Shown here: positions 12,411-25,454 of the stretch, piece by piece | Layout: each line of letters begins with the position of its first letter | How positions within the stretch are numbered: the stretch's first letter is position 1 | Assembly: GCA_024362935.1 (NCBI GenBank) | Contig: JANCRA010000012.1 | Location: 5,890,001 to 5,954,000, forward strand | Direction of reading: 5' to 3' | Length of the DNA stretch: 64,000 nucleotides | From: Setophaga petechia | Taxonomy: Eukaryota; Chordata; Aves; Passeriformes; Parulidae | Notes under the pieces: generated by a model | Database searches by the model: none | What the model saw: the letters and a program-made list of their open reading frames with translations, nothing else | Told to the model about the DNA's origin: nothing | Position numbers and translations under genes: made by a program

Positions 12411-13738
12411 ATGTGCTATGGTTAACATCATTAGGAGATATTGTAAAAATTTTCATGATATCCAACTTTTTCACAGAAGGCACTTAAAGAATAAGATTTC
12501 ACAGTAAACAGAGTATGCATTTATATATTTCCTGATCCAGACATTTCAAGAGTAAAATTTCATTCTTTATTTTCTTGAATCCCTTTCCTTGTTTTGAACA
12601 GAGTTGGAATTTTCCTGCCTTTGTAACAGACTCTAGAAGACATGTCAAGCTGAGAAAGTCCTATTTTGAAAATCCTTTTTTAAAAAAATATTTTTAAAAA
12701 TAACATTAAAATTTCTTGAAAAGGCTTAAACATAATTTTTCCTGAAGTGGTCCACTGTTTAGCACTGAGAAATGGTCACCTATTGGATGTCTTTTATGTC
12801 TTCTTCTTTATTCAAATAATTAAATCAATATTATTTCTTAAAAAATTCTAACATGTTAGATTTCATTGAGGAAAAAACCATATATATGGCAAATATTTTA
12901 TACCTGCAGGATCACCAGATGGTTTATATCACATTGCATTTCCTCTAACTCAGGCAAATTGATAACACGTTAGTAAGAATTCTCAGCATTCTTAAATACC
13001 ACCAGATGACAAAGGATGGAAACATCACTTAGTTCAGTGAATCAGTGCTTTAAACAGCTTATCTTTTAAAAATAAAATTATGGCAACTAAGGAATTAACC
13101 ACGATCTTAAGAAGATACAAAGAACAGGGGATGCAAAGTATTACTTCTATATTTACAGGATTCACTCCAAACCTCTTCAGGGGATTTTTGGAATACTTGT
13201 GTAACTTGTACATCTAATTGAGCAAATATTTTGCTGCTCTATGTTTATATTTGAGGTGATATGAGAAAAATTCCTCATTTTGATAAATTTAAAAAAACAG
13301 AGAATAAACTAATCTTAGAAAGCACTCAGAAACTGCCTTCTCTAATTAGTCCTTCATCCAGTACTCTAGTAAACTCTTATTCCTGTAAGTATAAATACAC
13401 AGTAATTATGACCAGTAAGGAAGTTTGGTTTGTTTCATTAACTTTCCTACAAATCTAGCCAATGTTTGGTCACCTTCTCCACAATGAGATACTAATGTCT
13501 TGTCTAATAAACATCAATTATTGCAGGATAATCTCCTCCTCAAGCACTGTACCAAGTATTCATAGAAATTTCATTTACATTGGATCATATAAGCTTTCAA
13601 AAAAAAAAAGGTAACTATCTAATTTCACTCATCTAAAAGAAGTCTAACAAATAAAAGAACACAATTTCCCGAAGTGTTTTGGCACTTCCAGAATACAATC
13701 CAATCTCCTACCACATGAGAGTGATTTCTGAGCAGAAC
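12411..13738. other. A+T-rich non-coding DNA, no gene seen
   Basis: This is unique-looking sequence between the second LTR and the purine tract. A run of 10 A occurs near 13600. No recognisable repeat or gene is seen. Confidence 0.65.
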
Positions 13739-13745
13739 AGAGGAG

Positions 13746-13970
13746 AAGGGAAGGGAAGGGAAGGGAAGGGAAGGGAAGGGAAGGGAAGGGAAGGGAAGGG
13801 AAGGGAAGGGAAGGGAAGGGAAGGGAAGGGAAGGGAAGGGAAGGGAAGGGAAGGGAAGGGAAGGGAAGGGAAGGGAAGGGAAGGGAAGGGAAGGGAAGGG
13901 AAGGGAAGGGAAGGGAAGGGAAGGGAAGGGAAGGGAAGGGAAGGGAAGGGAAGGGAAAGGAAGGGAAGGG
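13746..13970 (+). repeat. (AAGGG)45 microsatellite
   Basis: The array is 225 bases in 45 units. The only interruption visible is one AAAGG unit at 13956-13960, close to the right end. Runs of three G spaced by AA fit the general pattern of a G-quadruplex-forming strand. The low number of interruptions suggests recent expansion. The true length in the animal may differ from this assembly because such arrays collapse easily. Confidence 0.97.
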
Positions 13971-13989
13971 AAGAGAAAGAGAAAGAGAA

Positions 13990-14079
13990 AAGAGAAGAGA
14001 AGAGAAGAGAAGAGAAGAGAAGAGAAGAGAAGAGAAGAGAAGAGAAGAGAAGAGAAGAGAAGAGAAGAGAAGAGAAGAG
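13990..14079 (+). repeat. (AAGAG)18 microsatellite
   Basis: Eighteen uninterrupted units of AAGAG directly follow the AAGGG array, after three AAGAGA hexamers. The array decays into AAGAAG and poly-A at 14080-14091. Confidence 0.96.
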
Positions 14080-14091
14080 AAGAAGAAAAAA

Positions 14092-16091
14092 TATCCATGT
14101 ATCTGTTTCTCAGTTCTGATAAACTTACATATTATTTTTGCTACCATAATATCAATATTTCCTAAGGAAAAAAAAAAGTCCAAGGCTTGTATGAGCCACA
14201 AAGTGCACTGAACCACTGGTCAATTGCATGGACAACAATTTCTGTAAAAAAAAGGATGCTTAGCTTCTTTGTAGTCATCTGGATACAGGAATTTTTTTCA
14301 AGAAGGAAAAACCACCTTCTGTAATTAAAAAGAAGAAATCAGAAGTGTCTCCTAACTAGCAGTTGTTTAGAGCATAGTAGCTTTCATAAAGGTTGAACAA
14401 CACTCCCAAGCCCTCACCCTCAGAGGTGGGAAGAAGGGCCTAGCTGTGTGTACTTACACAGATATAACACTGAGAAGAACTGAGTTCTTCTTTAGGTCAG
14501 TTCAGTGTAGTCTGCATTCTGAGGGATCTGGTCTTGCCAGATCAATGACTGAGACACATCAAGCTTTCAAGTTTGGGTCAAATTACCTCTCTTTTGAACT
14601 GAGTTTTACTTAAGTCAAAGCCAACAAGAGTAGGACTTAACTGCACTGTACTGCACTGCACTACACTGAAAAAATTGGCCAAACTGATCTCATGTCAGCA
14701 TTTTTTGGAGGCAAAGATTACTAGGGAGAAGATTAATAATAATCTTAGAGTAATAAATAGAGTCATAAATCCCTCTCAATAATAAAAAGTGATGACTATA
14801 TGAATAAATTAGTCCCAATGTCATGAAAAAAAACCCTAAAACCTTATAAAGGACTATTTTTACAGATTACATCTGTATTGCCAGTAAATATATTCATCCA
14901 ACTGTATTTAATGATTACCCAAAATATTCCAATATTTTCTTGATTTTATGTTTTTTTACATCAGTGCCAAGTTTTTAATGGTTTAGAAGACAGTTTACTA
15001 AGGAAAGATACAAAATTCTACAGGCTTTTTTTCCCCCCAGTATATAGAATGTTTGTGCAGACTTCATATATTATAGAAACCTAAAAAATTAATCACAGGA
15101 AACACAGTTGAAAGAGTAAAGTTCTGATTTATCACTAAATTTCATGTACTCTAGGCATGAATGTAGTAGTTTATCATTTGGAATATGCCCTTCTTGTTTA
15201 TTTAATTGCCAACCAAGAGGCAAGACACATAACTGAAAAGGCTTTAAAATAATGCCTGTACATGACATACAAACTTTACAAGATAAGATAGTCATTGGAA
15301 TCTTAAATCAAATAGGGGAAGGTAGAAATAATTAGGAACAGGATAATTCTCAGACCAATTCATCCCTTCAGTTTTGATTCTGTGCCAGTTCTGTGCAAGC
15401 TTATTTTCAAGCCAAGTTGATAGAATTCTTCTAAAAATAATCCAGAGGACTCTAGTAGTAACTAGTCTGAACCTAAGTTTTGTACACAGTTCAGCATTGA
15501 TCTCTTATCTAATCCTAAAGTGAATATCCCAATCTAATTTTTAAGTAAGACTTAAATGGAAAAAATATTATTGAAGCCCATTTTGCCTTTTTAGTTTAAA
15601 TGAAAATTTTATTTTAGTTAGTGATATTGTGATTGTGTTTTTAATTTCTTAATCAATAAGATACAAATACAAATGTTAATATACAAATAATTAGACTTTC
15701 TTTAAATGAAGAGAACCCTACAAAATACTTAAAATACCAGTTTGAGAAGTTTGATCCAAGAGCAGAAAGGAAAACTGCCTGTAACAATACAAAACAATAT
15801 TGTTGCAACTCATGACAATAAACCCTAACATATCTCATGACATGTCTCTTTGCAGAAAGAAAGGAAGAAATTACTGTGGTCTTAAATACAATTAACAATG
15901 ATTTTTCATTCTTGCTTTAGTGTTCATGGTCATCAAACTGGAATCTTTCTTTGCAGGAGTTTGTGTACTGAAACCAAACATCCTCCTTTGAGGAATATTA
16001 ATAAGCAGATAATTAACTAAAACAATTTCATGTAGGCTATTAATTACCTATGGAGTAAAATACTACAGAGTATTTTGTAGAGTAAAAAGCA
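14092..16091. other. A+T-rich non-coding DNA, no gene seen
   Basis: No gene is recognisable. A small palindrome, 'agaagaact' / 'agttcttct', lies at about 14474-14492. Otherwise I see only short A or T runs. Confidence 0.65.
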
Positions 16092-16151
16092 AGGATTTTT
16101 TCCCAGAGAAAGCAATGGAGTAAACCATTGCTTTCTGTGGGAAAGAATCCT
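16092..16151. repeat. Hairpin: 27-base arms, 25 of 27 paired, 6-base loop
   Basis: The left arm is 16092-16118, the loop 16119-16124 (agtaaa) and the right arm 16125-16151. The core reads 'gaaagcaatgg' on the left and 'ccattgctttc' on the right. Only two arm positions mismatch. Size and pairing resemble a short stem-loop precursor or a tiny inverted-repeat element. No known microRNA or transposon was recognised. Confidence 0.85.
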
Positions 16152-19100
16152 AACTTTTCAAATCTTGTAACTTCTCCCTGTTTTTTTTTAATTTAATTTA
16201 GCAAGAATTATCATCTAATTGTTAGTCATCAATTTCTTACTGACCTTGATGTCTCAAGTGCTTAACATACTCTCAGATAACTTTTGTTTTAATAACTTTT
16301 TAATTCTGTTAAGCAAAATAATTTTCTATATTAGCACCCCCTAATACTTAATTTTTTAAAGTTTCTTTACCTTCACTTGATCTCACTTCTACCTTTTCAA
16401 CCCAGTATTTCTTTTCCTAAATTGCAAAGCTCTCACAAAATTAATTGTACTTTCTCTATCATATTTCTCTTCCTTCAAGGCCAGTCCCTACGTTTTGGCT
16501 GCCAGTCACAATGAGTAAAAAAATCAAATTGTTCTACATGCAAAGAATTTCCAGTCAGAATCTCTGATACCAGCATCTCCTTCACTCTTGAGTTTCTCCT
16601 GCTGGCATACACAGTGGCAGAAATTGAGTAATAAAAAGCTTAATAACCAAGTATTTCACAACACCTTTTTTTTTTTGCTAAACCCTCTAATTATCTTTGT
16701 TATCCACTCTCCTTCTTTTAGTTTTATCTGTTGTCATCTTCTAATCTTTTAAGTTATGAGCTGTTTGAGTTACCCATTTGAATGATGTCCTAATAAATGG
16801 AGTCTGAAATAATTGAGTTATCCTTTACCAGCCATTAATGCAATAAATACTAAATATATTATTATTACCCCGTTAGAAACAACAAAAAAAAAAGTTATGT
16901 GCATTCCTTTATTGCCATGTATCTATTTTAGAACCCTACAGCAACAATTAGGAGATATTGGAGGTAAATGAGGCACAAAATAACTTCTGTGACTTTCTGT
17001 TCTTAGCACAGAAATGTTGCAAATCTGCTAAAAAATGAGCCCACTGGAAAAGGACAAATTCCTGGCAGCAATGGCTTTTCCCCATCCTGCCTTAGGAAGT
17101 GGCCTCCCTTTGACTGTTGGTCCAAAGAGCAATGACTCACCATTTCCAAAACTTGGGGAATGATGGTTACTGGAAGTAATATGTGCAGAAAGGCAACCAG
17201 TTCCTTTCTTCTTAACAAAGCAGTTTAGGAGGAGGCAACCATTTTCTCTTAAAGTGCTCCCTGCTGTGTTTATTCACAGTTCAAAAAACCACAAACATGA
17301 ATCAAAACATTAATATCTTGCTTAGAAATTAGGATAACGAAGAAGGTTGGTAAACTCTTTAGCATTAAACTCAGTGTATAATAAATACTGTATCTTGTAA
17401 ATGTAAACACACAAATCCTTGTCTCCTTTTGATCATAATGGAAATATTTCCCCCCAGTTTTTTGTCTCTTTATCATTTTTTTAGAAACATCTGTAAGGAG
17501 CTTCTCAATTCAACACGTTATGATAATGTTGTTGAAATTTGCTTTTTGCATTTTGCTTTCTGTGATTTATATTTTTACTCTTTATGGACATTAATAAAGG
17601 AAATCAGCATTTGTAAGCATAATTTCTATTGATGAAGTTTTTATCTGATAGATAAAGCAGCACTATAATGAAATGTCCAGCTATTTACGAATTACTATCC
17701 AAGATACAATACGAGTATGGTTAATTTAACTCAAAATTAAATGTGCTTTCACTCTTGATCAGTCTAAAGTTAAAGAAGAAAAGTTGAGTACTATGTTAAC
17801 TGAAAATAAGAAGATTTTTAATTAAGAACTTGAGAGAAACTCTTTCTGGAAGTACCAAAGTGACAGAGGATATATCTTGTTTTCAGAACTGATCTAGGGT
17901 ACTTCCTGCATTTTAATTACTGAACAGCTCACAAGGCCACAACCTAAATGACTTCAAACATTGTATAATTAACACAGTCTCAGAAGCCAGACCACAGCAT
18001 AAACTACATAGCAGATATGTATTTGTCCAGCTTTCCAGACTCTGTATGTGGCTCCAGGAAACCCAGTAAAAACCCTTCTCTTAGACAGGTTAGAGCTAGT
18101 TAGCACCTAGATGTAACTCTAAGAAAACATGGATGAATATCCTCGCAAGGATATTCAGGGATAGGGTTACACATCCTACATGTCATAGGCTCTGGACAGA
18201 CACAACCTGGAGCTAGGACAAAATCTGTATGTCACCTTCTTCTTCTCTGCCCAAAGCCTCTGTAACCCTGTTTTGCACAGGGACATTTTCATCCCTCTTC
18301 TCTTCCATGAAGCCCACTTTACAGGGCCATACTTTGGAGCAGTTTTAAGTGGGCTTAAAAGCTCTCTTCAAACCAGAATAAGAGAAGGAATGTAAATAGA
18401 GAGTACACATTTCATACAAAACTATTTAAGAAATAAAGCATGTATTATTTGTATCAAAGACAGCCATGCAAGTACATAAATTCAGATATAAATTTCCAAA
18501 TTTACATTTCAAGGAACACAGCTGTGGGACTGACATAGCTGAACAGGCAGACTGCAGGCTGGGTTGAATGTTTAGAGCAAGTTTAGAGTGCAGAGTGGCA
18601 CTGCTGTGCAAGGCTCACCTGTGTCCCAGCACCTTTCATCTCCATGCACAGCCCGCTGGCTGTTAAAAGCCTGATTCTCACCCACTGACCAGGAGCATTT
18701 GTACTCCTGACACCAGGACCTGTGTGAGCATAGTTATACCAAATGCAAGAACCTTTCCTCCACCTCCTTATGGAGTTAACTGACATTCAAAGTATAGCAT
18801 TTCTTATCAGGAGCCACTACATTTTGAAGTTTAAAGATCTAACAAAGATTTTCTCACAGATTAATAGCTTTGCTTCATGTCAAAGGAATTCTTTAATTTA
18901 CCTGGTAAATCTAAGTAGGCTGCCTGCCTAATGCCAACTGCCCCAAGGAATGTTTTGGAAAGTTGACTGACATTTGTGCTAAAGTGTAGCAGCAGGTTAG
19001 AAAGGGAATTTCACATGATGGAATTTTACATTTCTAGGTGAGATGGTGCTATGGATTTCATGTTAAGGAAGCTGAGATGAGGAATACTGAAATAGGGAGA

Positions 19101-22100
19101 GGAATAAACAGCATCTCAATTCAAATAAATAAATTATTAATAATAATGGAACCAGAAGGATTCTTTTCATTTTCGAACATCTTAATCAGGGGGAAATTTT
19201 TCTACTAGGGCATTGGGCAGGGAGAGTGGTTTATGTTTTTCAGATGTGTAACTAAATTATAACCATGCACTCTTGCAGGCTATTTCACTCAACCTCTAAG
19301 CAAAAATCACCATGAACAGCATTAACATTGCCACTACTGTGAATTATATACATGGAGCTCCTCAGTGTCCAAGTAACTGTTATTTTTCCACAGAGATCAC
19401 ATTAGTGAAAGAAGAAATGCCAAGCACTTATAATTCAAAATACTGTAGTTCATATATCAGTTGCTCAAAGAAGTATTTACATGTTAAGTATTCCTGTATT
19501 TTAACCTAGTAACAACATTTTCAATACAATATTTAATAGTTAGAGAGGTTCAAGAAAGAAGTAGAAAACCAACATGAGAGAAATTAAAAAAAAATAAAAC
19601 CAGAAAAGGGCGAAATAGCACACCCTAGTAAAATCCTAATCCAATAGTTCAGATTAGAAATGCTGTCCTAATAAAGAATTGCAAGCATAATAATTTTGCT
19701 GAAAATTGCAAGCATGTAAATAAAAATGAACCATTTAATAGTTTTTCAAATTGTTTTATGTAGACACATAATTGTTGTTTACCATGGTTTGACAAGTACA
19801 ACATACAGAGCAGAAAGCAGGGTGTGCTAGGACATCTTGAAATGTACTTCAGAAATGAGCAGAATGCTGAAGTATGAGGGTTCTCAAATGGAAGGTGGTT
19901 TAAAGACCTCTGATTTTCAGGAGAATAGAGTGCTACTATTTGTAAATTTCATGCTTTTCTTAGTATACCAGTAAATATTTAAATGTCATCAATTCATGCC
20001 TTATTTCTCTTGTGGGGTTTTTTTTCATCTTTTTATAAAATCACACTAATAAAATACACTCTGTGCTCCCCAGTGAACAAGTATAGCAACAAGATCTATA
20101 CTGCATCCTGCTGGCTATGAACCCTTGTCAGGCCTTTCATCCTGCCCACAGCTCCAGTAAGAAATTACAAGTTATGGACACGGGATTTATTTAGAGCATT
20201 CTTAGCATTCCCTATCATTATATGCAGCTGAATCACCAGTATCCTGAGGCAGTGAAAATCCTCAGTCACTAACTCTTCATGCAGTTGTGGCACCACGTTC
20301 TGAAATACACAATGAACTTTCAGCCCCAGGCTAGGCTCCTTACAAAGGTTGTTCTTTCTCTGCCCTACTTTCAGTTCATTTTATCATACAGAGCTTAAAG
20401 CCTTTCTTCTAATTTATTTATTGGTCTGAACACCAAAGAAGGTTTCTATTATGACCTGCAACCACAGCTGTAATATCCTGCTAAAACTAGCAGGCATAAT
20501 ACATGAGATTGTGTGAAAAATACTGGCCAAGACAGGGAGTGATTAAAAACATGTACACTCAACAAGAGAAGGTAAAATTAACAGAAAAGGAAGTGGCATA
20601 GTTGACTTATCTATTGAATTCAGAATTCCATTTGCTTAGCAGCACAGTTAGTAAGTAAACTAATGCAGATGTTAATTATATATTTTGTCACACCACTGGC
20701 CCTGCAAAGTAGTTGGAGATGGCATTTGGCAGACTTTCTCCCTGTAATCCCGTTCATTGTTACCAACAAAATCAAAAGTGGAGAAAATTAGGCTGAATGC
20801 GCCATTGAATACACAGAAGAATCTAAAAAGAAATTAATCTCCAAAAGGGGCACTGAAAATTTCATCAGTTTTGCAAATGCCACTTCATGTCCACAGCCAC
20901 CCAAGCAGAAGAAAAAGAGCCTTCCTTGCCTCTTCAGAAACAGATTTATCTCATATGCAGTACTTAGTGCTGGCCAATAAAACAGTTAAATAATATAAAT
21001 CATATAAGAGGAATTAGAAAGATCATAATTTTCAACACTATTACAGATCATTTGTTTGATGATGAAAGTGCATTATTGAAACTTGCCACTTTAAAAGCAT
21101 AACCTGAAGCACTGATGTCATTGATACATTAAAATGAAATGGCAGTCTTAAAAACAGTTCCATTTTAAATAAGTAAGCAAAATTATTTGGAGTTATTTAA
21201 AAAACCCTCATATGAATTATATTAAAATAACACCTCTTTATACTTAAATACATAATCCTAAAAATTTATAAAAGATCAACACTAATTCCAGTCTTTATGA
21301 TAAATGTTCAAAAATGGCAAAAGGTTCTTCTAAATTGTGTCATAACACCATTAATAACCATTATATCAGCTTTATAGGAAAAACAGCATGAATATTCTCT
21401 TAACTATATACTATTTTATCAGTCTTAGAGACCATACTTAATGGTCTATCGTGTTGAAATTTCAACATATTGTGAACATAGAGAATGTTTTGGCATGGTA
21501 AAACGACAAGGAATTTTCTCCTAGTTCTTACTTTAAAAAATCATATTTAATTTAATTTATTCCAGTACCACAGCACTTTGCTAAAAAATTAATGTAAAGT
21601 TGAGGGCAAATCTGCAGAACTCATTAGTGAAAAAATTCTAACTCAAAACATTTTAAGAATAAACAATTAGCAGTTTTTCAGTTTTCTAGTTTTCTGTTTT
21701 AGAAAAGTTATGGGGTGGGGGAAAGATTCGGTAGTCTGAATTAAGTCACTATAATGATTTCCACATCCTAATAAGAACTTTTCTGCTTATTAAGTGATCT
21801 TTGACAGAAAACTGACCTCTTCCAGGCTTATGTGTCACCTGTCTGAAGTATACACAACTGAGTTTTGGTTGCTGAAAGGTTTTCATTGCACACTGACTGG
21901 AGAATAAGATTCCACTTTACGTTGCTATGGTGCAAAAGACATCATGACTGAGATTTTCTCAGTTCTCTGTGGAATGATGCTGATAGATCTGAAGATTGTC
22001 TACAATTCACATACTAAATATATGTTTGAGACAGTGTTCTTCACATACTTCCTTAAGGAACTCAAGACAGTTGCATGACTCCTGAAACTCAACTCCTAAA

Positions 22101-25100
22101 ATGTTGAGGGCAGCTGGAGATGGGTGCTAGAACAGTTGGAAATTTCTGGCTAGTGTTTATAGAATGACCAAGGAAAAATCATGGGATAGGTTTCATCATG
22201 TTCACAGCTGACACTTTTCCCTTTCAGGAACTGGATGTGAGGGTGGGTGGAATGGGATAATGTTGTCTGGAACAATCTCAGAGATTGTTTTCTTTGCAGA
22301 AGTGTGAACAAAATATTTGAGGCTAAACCAACAGTGATTCAGCTGCTGTTTCTCTGCTTTTCTCATCCAGGAACAGGAGTAAAATGAAGTGCATGACCAT
22401 AGTGTCTGAAGTCAGGTACCAAACAACTAACATCATTAACCCTATTTTGTATCACTTCATAATGTTTAACCCCTTAAAAATGGTACTGTCCCAGACATGA
22501 CACTTAGTAACAGTTTTTCATTTGCCTAGTACATAAGACATACTGATTTAAGTAAAAATCAAGAGAGGATCACTGCCAAAAAATAAATTCATTATGATAG
22601 GTAGATAGACACTTCAGAGTACTGATGGATGCTGGTATGTAAAAAGAGGGCTGGGTTATTTAGGCAGCGAAGAGAACACTACCTGACCCCTCTTGCTGCT
22701 CATGAAAATGTTAACATTTGCTTCTTCTGTATTCAGTGTGAGTAAGTGTAACTTAACCTTAAAGGAAAGTAACTCCATCTCTTTACCTCGCACGCAAACA
22801 TGAGTTCAGGTTTAAACAACTTCTCTTTGTAAGCAACAAAACATTTGTACTCAGAAAAATACACTTCAAAGACATGAAGAACTGAAAGTTTCTACAGATG
22901 CATAGCAGTGCATGTTAAAGCATACCTGCACACCAGGTCCATGTTAAAAAGCAATTTTAAACAATAGAAATAGGGCACTTAGTACATACCCTGCTTGTAA
23001 GTAAATTAACAAAAATGTGGGTTTACTTTGATTCATCAGTTCAGAGTGGTGTAGCCCACAAAGAAGTAACACCAGTCACAGTGCACATATGGTACAGTAC
23101 TCTCCACAGCACTTTATATAGGTCTAATTTTGCTAGCATTATTATTTACTGGGACAAAACCATAGGTGCTTTTGAAACCACAATTTCATCTCTGGTCCTT
23201 GCTTCTTTGGAATTTGCATCATTTTATAACAGGTAACATGAGTGTAGCATAGCTTGATACAACATTTTCTGCTCCTAGATACCTCACCATCCTTCCACCT
23301 TTTGAGACCTCCCTTACCCCTTAAAATCTTGGCACACCACAGTAAAAACTGATCTCATGTTGGATTTTACAGCACAAAAAAGAAACCAGGCATAAGAAAT
23401 AAGCAATACTGCTTGATATTTCCTTGTGCTTGATTACATTTTTATATGTTTATATTTAATGAACATTTCAATATTTCTGCTACTTGCAAAGATTAAAATT
23501 ATTATTTTTTTCTTGGTACACTATGTGGTGCCTAGATACTGCATTCCCTTGAACCAGTGGACAATGATTATCATGAAAGAGAAGGTAAAGCAGATTATGC
23601 TGGTACTTTGGCAGATATCCTCTGAAGTACTTTGTCTTACATGTTCAGGACCTAATCAGACATAGGACTCAATTAGGGAAAGGTTTTTCTTTTGTCAGGT
23701 GGGCAGAAAATTGGCTCTTCTGTTGTCCAGGACACAGTCCACTTTGAATTTTGGTTGGGTAGCTCATCTAACAAAAATGTTTTACATAAAACAGTACTTT
23801 CTGACAGCATTTGAAGTACTAAAAGTCTTCCTCCTTTATTCTCATAGCACATTTTTATTGTGATGCTTCATCATTTTCCAGGTCTCAAGTTCATTACAAT
23901 ATGTTGGGAAATTGTTCTAAACTTGGTACATGGTTTCATTGACTCCTCTGAATAATTTTTTATGGCATTAACGGCTCTAGTTACAGGCTTCCTTCTTTTC
24001 CTTTAATTTCTGTATTTTTACAACAAAACAATCTAAATTATTACACTAAATCTAATGTTTAATTTCATTCTTGTTTCAAAAAAAAAATCCCTTAGCTCAA
24101 CCTTAGTTTGTACTGAAATAGATCCAAATGAACCTATGCACTGAAGATTTGGAAGATAAATTGTAAAACCTACAGAAGCTTTACAAAGAGACTGAGAAAG
24201 AATCCTTAAGGTTGGCCATTTGGAACAAACTGCATAGCTATTATTGATCAGAATAAAACTAAAAATATAGCAATTTAATAATAGATCAAAAAAAAAAGCA
24301 GAATGTGAAAAGGAAATCCATGCCAAGAAACTGAATTATTCTGAATTATTTTCCTGGAACAATTAAAAATAATTGACTAAAATGAATAAGGCATGGTCCA
24401 TGACATGACTTTATTACTTTAATTATATCCTTTTAAAATGCTGTTTCATGATAATGTTAGATGGTGTTTCAAAGACCATATGATTTATAAGCCAGTGAGA
24501 CAATATGATCCTAGGGTGGCTCTGGATATTTGGGATTTTAAAAATGTGAACTTCAGATGACAATAAGAATTTGAATAACCGAAATTGAAACTGAGTTGCA
24601 GAATCCTAAAATGAAAAAAAAAAAAAAAAGATAAAAGGAGTTGTGATAAGATATACTCAGGTTTTTCCAATAACTTTTACCAATATTGAGAAATTAGGCT
24701 ACATTTTGCAATTATAATATGGGTAGATATTATTAAAACAATAACCCAAGGAGTCTTCGGAAACTAATGTTAAATTTATTTGTTACGCATATCACAACTA
24801 AATCCTCTCCCCACAGTTCTGATCCACTGGTAATGACGTGTAAAATATAAGAAGCCTGACTCAAATATTTTTTAATAGTTCTTCATTTTTTTGGTGTATC
24901 TTCATAGCAAGTATTTCAAAAACTTCAAGATGGAATTTTACTTTTCTGGAATTTGAAAGATTATTCCCATTTCCATTTGATCTATGTTCTGTAAATCTTG
25001 TCAGAAAGATTTTCCTACATGAGATAATCCTCAATACAGAGAATTTGCAAAAGTGGTTAATTATTAACAATGACAGTGACAGCAGCTGCAAAGAAGACAG

Positions 25101-25229
25101 AGGCTCTCACTTCACAAGAAGCCATATGGAGAGGACAAGGGGTGGCAGGTAAAAGTTACACCAGGAGAGGTTTCAACTCAACTTAAGGAATATATTTTTT
25201 TGCAGTGAAAACAATTATTCACTGCAGCC
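16152..25229. other. Long A+T-rich non-coding stretch, no gene seen
   Basis: These nine kilobases hold no frame with a recognisable domain. A perfect 10-base stem with a 4-base loop (tgaatatcct / aggatattca) lies at 18134-18157. A 10-base tandem duplication (ctgaattatt twice) lies at 24331-24350. Slightly G+C-richer pieces (about 18000-18340, 20090-20350 and 22060-22380) may be old repeats or conserved elements, but I cannot classify them. Confidence 0.6.
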
Positions 25230-25454
25230 ACTTCCCCATGGATATGATCAAATCCCAATTGCTCAAGGTTTTCAAGGGACTGGGTTTCAAGGGACTGCTC
25301 AAGGTTTTATTGGACTGAGCACTACATAATGTCGTGTCTGATTTTATGTAGCGCTCAGTCCAATAAAACCTTGAGCAGTCCCTTTTCCATGAAATGATGG
25401 ATCAGAGGATCTTTTGAGATTGCTTCCAGCCTGGGATGTTCTATGATTCTGTGA
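25230..25454 (+). mobile_element. CR1 LINE 3' tail, rearranged
   Basis: The right end is a CR1 3' terminus: 'gatggatcagaggatctttt' (about 25396-25415), 'cttccagcctggga' (about 25423-25436), then 'ttctatgattctgtga' (25439-25454). The left part (about 25230-25300) resembles the 'ccatggatatgatcaaa...ctcaagg' segment that normally precedes it, though more weakly. Between them sit local direct duplications and a 41-base inverted duplication that are not part of CR1; these are listed separately. No coding capacity remains. The tail is secure; the left boundary is a guess. Confidence 0.75.
25289..25384. repeat. Inverted duplication: 41-base arms, 40 of 41 paired, 14-base loop
   Basis: The left arm is 25289-25329, the loop 25330-25343 and the right arm 25344-25384. 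The shared sequence includes 'aagggactgctcaaggtttt' and continues to 'ctacataa'. The single mismatch is A at 25321 against C at 25352. Just upstream, 'ttcaagggactg' occurs at 25271-25282 and again at 25286-25297, and 'gctcaaggtttt' occurs at 25261-25272 and 25297-25308. The left arm is therefore built from duplicated pieces. The near-identity of the arms means the inversion is young compared with the CR1 host. Confidence 0.95.

Larger units (their letters stand above)
13739..14091 (+). repeat. 353-base pure purine tract (two adjoining pentanucleotide microsatellites)
   Basis: Every base from 13739 to 14091 on the plus strand is A or G. The tract begins just after 'gcagaac' and ends at 'aaaaaat'. 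It contains an (AAGGG)n array, a short AAGAGA transition (13971-13989) and an (AAGAG)n array, which are listed separately. The two pentamers differ by one G-to-A change, so one probably arose from the other. The open frames across it (plus 13679-14119, minus 13625-14098 and 13644-14216) exist only because a five-base repeat seldom makes stops. They are not genes. Confidence 0.97.

Noticed and set aside
13625..14216. Open frames of 146-190 codons encoding five-residue repeats such as EGKGR or PSLPF
   Set aside because: They are forced by the five-base microsatellite, occur on both strands and have no flanking gene structure.
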